Of a stretch of DNA of 11,634 bases, positions 7,274-11,634 are shown in pieces. This DNA is from Syntrophaceae bacterium (GTDB lineage Bacteria; Desulfobacterota; SM23-61): NCBI GenBank assembly GCA_003154025.1, contig PMCE01000278.1, forward strand, positions 21,660 through 33,293. The letters are read 5' to 3'. Under the pieces are notes generated by a model. It worked only from the letters and a program-made list of their open reading frames with translations. It did not search any database and was not told where the DNA came from. The position numbers and the translations under genes are program-made. Numbering within the stretch: position 1 is the first letter of the stretch; each line of letters begins with the position of its first letter.

Positions 7274-7398
7274 GATGTTTCCTAACCATGTAAGCGTCTG
7301 AACACCAGTGCCAAAAGATGTATTCTATTACGTCATCATTCCCGTTGGGTCGATAAGGAAGACGGGTAACCGAAAGGGGAAAGGGAAATAGAAAGGAA

Positions 7399-8100
7399 AT
7401 GAAGATCTTCATCGTTCATGCTCATCACGAGCCCAAGAGTTTTAATGGTGCGCTGACCAACTTGGCCCGAGAGGTGTTATCCTCCGAAAAACACGAGGTC
7501 CAGATATCCGACCTCTATGCCATGAAATTCGACCCCGTCTCTGACCGGCGTAATTTTACGAGTGTCAAAAATCCGGAGTTTTTGAAGCAGCAAATGGAGG
7601 AAATGTACGCTTCCGAAGTGAATGGGTTTGCGTCGGACCTTCAGGACGAGATGAAAAAAGTAGAATGGTGTGATCTGATGATTTGGCAGTTCCCCTTATG
7701 GTGGTTCGGCATGCCCGCCATTCTGAAGGGCTGGGTGGATCGAGTATTCGCGATGGGGCGAGCCTATGGCGGGGGCCGATCCTATGAGACGGGGGTATTT
7801 AGCGGTAAACGGGCTATGCTTTCCATTACCACCGGGGGGTCGGGAGAGGCCTTCGCGGAGAAGAAGGATCGCCCACGGGAGTCTCAAGGAGGGCATGGGT
7901 TCCATGGCGATATTTACGGCATCCTCCGTCCAATCCAACGTGGAATTCTGCGGTTCACCGGGTTTGAAGTATTACGGCCCCATATCGTTTATGGTCCCGT
8001 CCGCCTGACGGACGAACAGCGACAGCAATCTTTGGAAGCCTATTCCGCACGGTTGCACAATATCGCGCGAGAATCCCCGATCGAAGTCGGGGCCTATTAG
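7399..8100 (+). CDS. NAD(P)H:quinone oxidoreductase, flavodoxin-like fold
   Basis: The 233-residue product matches the NQO1/MdaB/KefF-type flavoprotein family, which reduces quinones by two electrons using NAD(P)H. The N-terminal flavin-phosphate loop is at 6-19 (VHAHHEPKSFNGAL). The core motif, QFPLWWFGMPAILKGWVDRV, is at 97-116, and a glycine-rich loop (TTGG) lies at 144-147. The segment RPIQRGILRFTGFEVL at 177-192 is also characteristic. Between the TTGG loop and GDIYGIL the protein carries about ten more residues (EKKDRPRESQGGHG) than I expect for the family; this could alter the active-site entrance. Purine-rich sequence precedes the ATG, but Shine-Dalgarno spacing is poor. Likely roles are quinone or electrophile detoxification, with physiological substrate unknown. 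It sits between the DUF3014 gene and that gene's relic copy. Confidence 0.88.
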   Translation: MKIFIVHAHHEPKSFNGALTNLAREVLSSEKHEVQISDLYAMKFDPVSDRRNFTSVKNPEFLKQQMEEMYASEVNGFASDLQDEMKKVEWCDLMIWQFPLWWFGMPAILKGWVDRVFAMGRAYGGGRSYETGVFSGKRAMLSITTGGSGEAFAEKKDRPRESQGGHGFHGDIYGILRPIQRGILRFTGFEVLRPHIVYGPVRLTDEQRQQSLEAYSARLHNIARESPIEVGAY

Positions 8101-8218
8101 GGGAAGGAGAAATATCCCTGGGATCGGCATTAGGTATGCAGATGACTGCGCGCCAGGACTGCGCGGAAATACGGCATCGAGCACGCAGATAGGTTATGAG
8201 GGTTATCATGCGGAGGCA

Positions 8219-8386
8219 GACATTCTGGATACCTTAGAACTGAAAGAAATCCAGACACACGTGCTGCGCATGGGCTCCAAAAACACGCGCAAAATTTAGG
8301 AGAAGGTGCAGGAGATAGGAATGGCCCTGGGAGTTCCCTGAGCTCAGCTCAGGCGGGCCAAAGCCTATATGCCCAGGACCAAGTGA
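8219..8386 (+). pseudogene. Relic of a DUF3014 gene (C-terminal end only)
   Basis: Translated in one frame, this stretch reproduces the C-terminus of the DUF3014 protein encoded at 6437-7273. By hand alignment about 28 of the last 48 positions are identical, including LRMGxKNTRKI, ALGVP, QL and KAY, and both end at a stop right after R-x-K. Two in-frame stops interrupt the copy: TAG at 8297-8299, where the intact gene has CAG, and TGA at 8339-8341 after ALGVP. No insertion or deletion is needed over the final 48 codons. Upstream of about 8219 the similarity fades, and no N-terminal part, membrane helix or start is found in the 118 bases after the oxidoreductase. It is therefore a decayed tail of a paralogue, not a working gene. 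Confidence 0.8.
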
Positions 8387-8412
8387 GATATTTCGGATTC
8401 TGGCATTTCTCT

Positions 8413-8453
8413 GAAGGGCATGGCCTCCGGCAAGGCCGGAAGCCATGCCCTTC
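8413..8453. terminator. Large hairpin between convergent genes, likely bidirectional terminator
   Basis: GAAGGGCATGGC (8413-8424) is perfectly complementary to GCCATGCCCTTC (8442-8453). Inside these arms TCCGGC (8426-8431) pairs with GCCGGA (8435-8440) around an AAG loop. The result is an 18-pair stem with a single C/A mismatch. It lies between the end of the plus-strand gene set and the stop of the minus-strand lactonase gene at 8487, where a two-way terminator is expected. Neither side has a long T-run, so rho-independent function is likely but not proven. Confidence 0.65.
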
Positions 8454-8486
8454 TATCCTATACCCAGAGATTCCTGTTACCCGGCT

Positions 8487-9632
8487 TCAGGGAAAATCCA
8501 CGATTTCGATCCAGTTGGGGTTTTTGCCCACAGGGTAGCGATTTAATCGCTGTAACTCGCCGGTTGTGCGGTTGATTCGATGAACGGAAACATGGTTGGT
8601 TTTTTGCCCGGCGGCAAGCAGGAAATTTCCCCTGGGATCGATGTGAAAGCCGCGAGGCTGCGTTTCCGTTTCAAAATTAGTTATGTACCTCAACTTGCCG
8701 GCAGCACTGTCCACGGCATACGCCGCAAGAGTGCTGGTGGTTCTTTCGGAGGCGTACAAAAACCGGCCGTCGGGAGTCACGTGTATATCGGCGCACTTGA
8801 TCTCCTCCCTTTCGACGGCGGGAGTCGCCGCGCCGATCCCCGCGGCCGGGATTCCGGGCGGCAGTTTGGAATCAGGGGGAAGGGCGGAAAGGGACTGGAT
8901 TTCACTCAATAAACCGGTTTGGTTGTCAAAAGCGTAAACATTCACCGTCCCGTTCAATTCATTCAGCACATAAACGAACCGGTTATTGGGAGAAAAGTCA
9001 AGGTGTCTCGGCCCCGCCCCGTATTTGGTATAAACCGCCGCCGGTTTGTTGGGAATCAGGATGCCTGCCTTTTCGTCGAAGATCAGCTGCATGATCTGAT
9101 CGCTTCCCAAATTGGGAACGTACACAAACCGGTTGGATGGGTCCGGCAATATGGCATGGGCATTGCGGCCGGTCATCAAGACCTGGGTCGGGTCCGGTTG
9201 CACCAAGCCCCTCCACCCTATGGGGTTTACGCTTACTTTGTGACCGGTATAAGATGCAGCCAGGAGGAAATGGCCGGTTTTATCCGTGGCAATATTAGCC
9301 ATGTTGTCGGGCAAGGGAACCGTGGACAGGTGGGTCAATTCGCCCTTATTGGAGTCAATGGAATAAGAAGCAACCGAAAAGGGAACGGAGCGGATGGAGG
9401 CATAAAGGAATCGACGGTCCGGGCTCACGGCCATGGGCATTACGACTTTGCCGGCCTTGGCCTTGCCGATCAGTTTTAAATCCCCATTGTTGAGGTTCAT
9501 CTCCAGGACGGCGATTTCCGCGTCATCGGCGCAGGAAACGTACACAAAGGTCTTGGCACTGGCCGGTAGGGAAATGAGGGCCACAAATAAAACTTGAAGT
9601 AATAGAACCAATGTCGTTGTCAGAATCTTCAT
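8487..9632 (-). CDS. Exported lactonase-family beta-propeller protein
   Basis: This 381-residue protein has a Sec signal peptide: MK, a hydrophobic core at about 3-23, and ASA before Lys27 as a good cleavage site. The mature part repeats a beta-propeller blade pattern of the 6-phosphogluconolactonase (YbhE-like) family, with variants of SPDxRFLY, PNNRFVYVLNE, TPDGRFLYASE and DPRGNFLLAAG, each followed by a V/L-rich strand and a turn such as DxxxGEL. Seven blades are expected from family and length. Cytoplasmic members hydrolyse 6-phosphogluconolactone in the pentose phosphate pathway; the signal peptide makes that role unlikely here, and no zwf or gnd gene is near. It may hydrolyse another lactone or be a non-enzymatic propeller. 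The start is supported by AAAGGAG at 9639-9645, six bases upstream. A palindrome lies about 60 bases upstream. Confidence 0.85.
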   Translation of the reverse strand: MKILTTTLVLLLQVLFVALISLPASAKTFVYVSCADDAEIAVLEMNLNNGDLKLIGKAKAGKVVMPMAVSPDRRFLYASIRSVPFSVASYSIDSNKGELTHLSTVPLPDNMANIATDKTGHFLLAASYTGHKVSVNPIGWRGLVQPDPTQVLMTGRNAHAILPDPSNRFVYVPNLGSDQIMQLIFDEKAGILIPNKPAAVYTKYGAGPRHLDFSPNNRFVYVLNELNGTVNVYAFDNQTGLLSEIQSLSALPPDSKLPPGIPAAGIGAATPAVEREEIKCADIHVTPDGRFLYASERTTSTLAAYAVDSAAGKLRYITNFETETQPRGFHIDPRGNFLLAAGQKTNHVSVHRINRTTGELQRLNRYPVGKNPNWIEIVDFP

Positions 9633-9690
9633 AAAGAACTCCTTTCATTCTTTCATTTGAAATGGGCTCACGGATAACCAATGAACGCTC

Positions 9691-9713
9691 GATCCTATCG
9701 AATCGATAAGATC
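9691..9713. promoter_or_regulatory. Palindrome upstream of the lactonase-family gene, possible operator
   Basis: GATC, TATCGA, TCGATA and GATC are arranged symmetrically around base 9702, with one mismatched pair (C9695/A9709). It lies in the 95-base gap between the DUF3795 stop and the lactonase start, about 60-80 bases before that start. No T-run follows it on the minus strand, so an operator is more likely than a terminator. No regulator gene is present in the window. Confidence 0.4.
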
Positions 9714-9727
9714 CCGGGGAAACAAGC

Positions 9728-10204
9728 CTATTTTCTCTGGACTGGAAGACTACAACGAGGGCACTTCAAGGAGTGCCAGTAAAGCATTTTGCCGCAGCTC
9801 GGGCAGGTCCCCTCCTCATCCTGCTGTTTTATCCATTCCTCCACTCCGCGGTCCTTCATGAATTGCAGGTTTTCGATGACTTCTTTATGGTGCCAGATGC
9901 CGTTCACCTGGTGGATTCTGGAAAAATCCTCCAGGCGCCTGCATGGGAATTCCGGGCATTGGAAGCACCAGGTTACCTTCTTCTCCTCGACGCAACGGCG
10001 GAAGCCGTGGCGGCAGTCCCGGCAGGTGGGATAGACATGATCGGAAAGGCATCCGTCGCAACGAATCTCTTCGACGGGGACTTTATCAGTTTGGGCCATC
10101 TTCTGCAATTCATTCTTATCTTGATCCTGATAGGCCAAGTATTTGGGGCAGGTCCCGCAGTAAAGACCGCAGATTCCAACCAACCGATTGTCTGGCTTTT
10201 TCAT
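9728..10204 (-). CDS. Cysteine-rich DUF3795 protein with C-terminal zinc ribbon
   Basis: This 158-residue protein contains 15 cysteines. The N-terminus matches DUF3795, with GICGLYCGTCPKYLAY at 10-25. Further cysteine pairs follow at 49/52, 61/64 and 80/83, with single ones at 71 and 88. A separate C-terminal module, CPSCGKM at 134-140 and CPRC at 148-151, looks like a short zinc ribbon. The family probably binds zinc or iron-sulfur clusters, but no reaction is established. There is no signal peptide, so the protein should be cytoplasmic. GAGGAG at 10210-10215 supports the ATG, with a five-base gap. The gene lies 233 bases downstream of the reductase and 95 bases upstream of the lactonase gene on the same strand, so cotranscription is possible but not evident. 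A redox or metal role is inferred only from the cysteines. Confidence 0.85.
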   Translation of the reverse strand: MKKPDNRLVGICGLYCGTCPKYLAYQDQDKNELQKMAQTDKVPVEEIRCDGCLSDHVYPTCRDCRHGFRRCVEEKKVTWCFQCPEFPCRRLEDFSRIHQVNGIWHHKEVIENLQFMKDRGVEEWIKQQDEEGTCPSCGKMLYWHSLKCPRCSLPVQRK

Positions 10205-10246
10205 CGCATCTCCTCAAATGCCTAACCAATTAGCAGTTTAGATAGG

Positions 10247-10267
10247 CCTCCCTTTTTCAAAGGGAGG
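10247..10267. repeat. Hairpin CCTCCCTTT/AAAGGGAGG
   Basis: Nine-base perfect arms (10247-10255 and 10259-10267) flank the loop TTC. It lies in the 233-base gap between the reductase stop and the DUF3795 start. Similar C-rich/T-run palindromes occur as dispersed intergenic repeats in many environmental genomes, from memory. It could instead terminate the reductase transcript, since the minus-strand loop region is A-rich, but no T-run follows there. Confidence 0.5.
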
Positions 10268-10309
10268 AGGGCCTTTTCGTCGCTAGTCGAAAACGGATTC
10301 CGCTCATCG

Positions 10310-10348
10310 CCTTTTGGAAGGTGCGAATGGACGGTTATTTCCAAAGGG
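10310..10348. repeat. Inverted repeat CCTTTTGGAA/TTCCAAAGGG
   Basis: The ten-base arms at 10310-10319 and 10339-10348 pair except for one position that can form a G-T wobble, around a 19-base loop. The repeat lies in the same spacer as the hairpin at 10247 and may belong to the same degraded repeat element. Confidence 0.4.
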
Positions 10349-10410
10349 CCAAACTTCGGCCTGAATTCAAAAGGGGGACCCAGCCAAAAATCAAGACCAT
10401 CAATACAATA

Positions 10411-10438
10411 TTCCGCAATCCGCATTCAGAAATCGAAT
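10411..10438. repeat. Degenerate 7-bp tandem array touching the reductase stop
   Basis: On the plus strand the units are TTCCGCA (10411), ATCCGCA (10418), TTCAGAA (10425) and ATCGAAT (10432). The reductase gene, on the minus strand, ends at 10438, so the array starts exactly at its stop codon. This mirrors the array that touches the dehydrogenase stop at 2173. Confidence 0.6.
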
Positions 10439-11598
10439 CAGTAAACCTCGATCTCCAGATTTTCCAAAGGGTAAGCGACGCATGGATGGATGTAACCATA
10501 GATCCTGTCGGACTTGCGCAGTTTTGCCCCCTGGGGCTGGTAGACCTTTCCCGAAAGGAGCTTGGTCCTGCAGAGACTGCACTCTCCTGAACGGCAGGAG
10601 GCGGGGATGGTGATGCCTGCCCGCTCCAGGGAAATCATCAGAGGTTCTCCCGCGCGGGCATCGATCCTCTTCCGACCTTTCACCGTTACCCGAAAGCGGG
10701 TATGGGCGCTCACAAACTCCGGCCAGCCCGGCTGGGCGGTTATGTCCTTCGGCGGGCCGAAGACCTCCATCCGTATTCTTCTCTGGGGGACGTTGAGCTT
10801 CAGCAGCTCGGGCAGGCAGAAGGCATACATCTCTTCCGGCCCGCAGACGTAAAAAGTCTTGCTTTGTTTATCCCCCAATACCTTCCTCAAGAGTTCTGCG
10901 GTGATAAAACCCGTGAACCCCTCAAAGCCCGCGGGGGGTTCAGAAATTACGGAAGTTGCTTTGAGATTTTCATGTCGCCTGGCACGTTCTTCCAGCTCTT
11001 CCCTGAAGATGATGTCTTCCGGGCTCCGGCTTCCATAGATGAGATGGATTTTCCTGGGCAGCCCCCGTTCAGTCACTTCCCGGATCATGCTCATGAAAGG
11101 GGTGATACCGCTGCCGCCGGCCAGGAAGACCAGGTCATTCCCATGGAAGAGGGGGTTGTAGTAGAAATTGCCCGTCGGCGCAGTGCTTTCGAAGCGATCG
11201 CCCGCCTTTACGGCTTCGAGGAGATAGCTGGAGACGAACCCATCTTCAACTTTGCGGGCGGCAATTTCATAATAACCGCTTTGGTTGGGCGGAGAGGAGA
11301 TGCTGTAAGGCCTGCTGGTCCTCACCCCTCCGATATCCACGAACAAGTTGATATATTGCCCGGCCTGAAAGGGGGGAAGGTAGCCGTCCGGGGAGACCAG
11401 GCGAAAAGACTTGGCGGTTTTGGTCTCCTCTCGGATTTCGGAGACTTGCAAACGGAGTCTTTGCGGGTGGAGGAGATCAAGGATCTGTCCCACCTTCCCT
11501 TTGTTGGAGGTGTAATCGAACCTGTACCGCCTCAAGACTTCGATCTCCCGCCGAATCTCTGCATAACCTTCGATTTCTTGCCTGAAGTCCCGGCTCAT
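10438..11598 (-). CDS. FAD/NAD(P)H reductase with C-terminal 2Fe-2S ferredoxin domain
   Basis: The 386-residue product has three redox modules. The FAD-binding barrel (about 48-150) carries RPYS at 96-99. The NAD(P)H-binding domain (about 155-280) carries GGSGITP at 161-167 and CGPEEMYAF at 252-260. A plant-type ferredoxin domain (about 302-386) has the cluster ligands Cys335, Cys340, Cys343 and Cys373. This layout is that of phenol hydroxylase reductase/Hcr-like electron-transfer proteins that move electrons from NAD(P)H through FAD and 2Fe-2S to a partner enzyme. An extra charged N-terminal segment of about 45 residues precedes the barrel and has no motif I recognise. No oxygenase, hydroxylase or hybrid-cluster gene is in the window, so the electron acceptor is unknown. 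GAGGTG at 11603-11608 precedes the ATG by four bases. The protein is cytoplasmic, without signal or membrane segments. Confidence 0.92.
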   Translation of the reverse strand: MSRDFRQEIEGYAEIRREIEVLRRYRFDYTSNKGKVGQILDLLHPQRLRLQVSEIREETKTAKSFRLVSPDGYLPPFQAGQYINLFVDIGGVRTSRPYSISSPPNQSGYYEIAARKVEDGFVSSYLLEAVKAGDRFESTAPTGNFYYNPLFHGNDLVFLAGGSGITPFMSMIREVTERGLPRKIHLIYGSRSPEDIIFREELEERARRHENLKATSVISEPPAGFEGFTGFITAELLRKVLGDKQSKTFYVCGPEEMYAFCLPELLKLNVPQRRIRMEVFGPPKDITAQPGWPEFVSAHTRFRVTVKGRKRIDARAGEPLMISLERAGITIPASCRSGECSLCRTKLLSGKVYQPQGAKLRKSDRIYGYIHPCVAYPLENLEIEVY

Positions 11599-11634
11599 GG
11601 CTCACCTCATTAAGAATGCCTGGAATTCGAAATG

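Noticed and set aside
8297..8299. In-frame TAG read as pyrrolysine in the DUF3014-like stretch
   Set aside because: The intact gene has CAG here, a second stop (TGA) follows 14 codons later, and the 5' part of the gene is missing. Decay explains it better, and no pylT-like gene is present.
8234..8446. Minus-strand open frame opposite the DUF3014 relic
   Set aside because: It resembles the antisense frame of the intact DUF3014 gene only because both are shadows of the same homologous sense sequence.
10222..10425. Small minus-strand open frame between the reductase and DUF3795 genes
   Set aside because: It is made of hairpin and repeat sequence (the ALLPLKKGGL part is the translated palindrome), has no Shine-Dalgarno site and resembles no protein.
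10702..11613. 303-codon open frame on the plus strand opposite the 2Fe-2S reductase
   Set aside because: The opposite strand encodes intact FAD, NAD and ferredoxin motifs with a Shine-Dalgarno site; the plus-strand product matches nothing.

Overview
The window looks like chromosomal DNA of a GC-moderate, probably anaerobic or facultative Gram-negative bacterium. The best guess is Desulfobacterota (former Deltaproteobacteria) or a neighbouring phylum. This rests on gene types (DUF3014, DUF6599 and Tat-exported DUF362 proteins, a Cys-rich DUF3795 protein, acyl-CoA chemistry, an orphan flavin/2Fe-2S reductase) and on intergenic spacers full of degenerate short repeats. No rRNA, tRNA, CRISPR array, transposase or phage gene was found, and no marker fixes the taxon.

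Plus strand, 1-8386. The window opens inside the 3' part of an alpha-helical-repeat protein (1-765). After a repeat-filled spacer come an acyl-CoA dehydrogenase (1028-2173) and a thiamine-diphosphate enzyme of the acetolactate synthase/2-oxoacid decarboxylase fold (2280-4025), probably one metabolic unit. Next is an exported pair: a DUF6599 protein with a signal peptide (4153-5070) and a DUF362 protein with a twin-arginine signal (5349-6242), closed by a weak terminator-like hairpin. A membrane-anchored DUF3014 protein (6437-7273) and a flavodoxin-fold NAD(P)H:quinone oxidoreductase (7399-8100) follow. Beyond these lies an unexpected relic: a stop-interrupted copy of the C-terminus of the DUF3014 protein (8219-8386).

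Minus strand, 8487-11598. A large near-perfect hairpin (8413-8453) separates the two convergent gene sets. Reading leftward from the right edge, the minus strand carries an FAD/NAD(P)H reductase with a C-terminal plant-type 2Fe-2S domain (11598-10438), a 15-cysteine DUF3795 protein with a C-terminal zinc ribbon (10204-9728), and an exported seven-bladed-propeller lactonase-family protein (9632-8487).

The most striking non-coding signal is a set of at least six degenerate tandem arrays with a strict 7-bp period, each with a different consensus. They lie in four intergenic spacers and often directly abut a stop codon or a ribosome binding site. A 9-bp-period TCTGCG family fills part of a fifth spacer. 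I found no convincing new defence or mobile system. The arrays, the DUF3014 relic, the DUF6599/DUF362 pair and the dehydrogenase/ThDP-enzyme pair are the points worth a second look.
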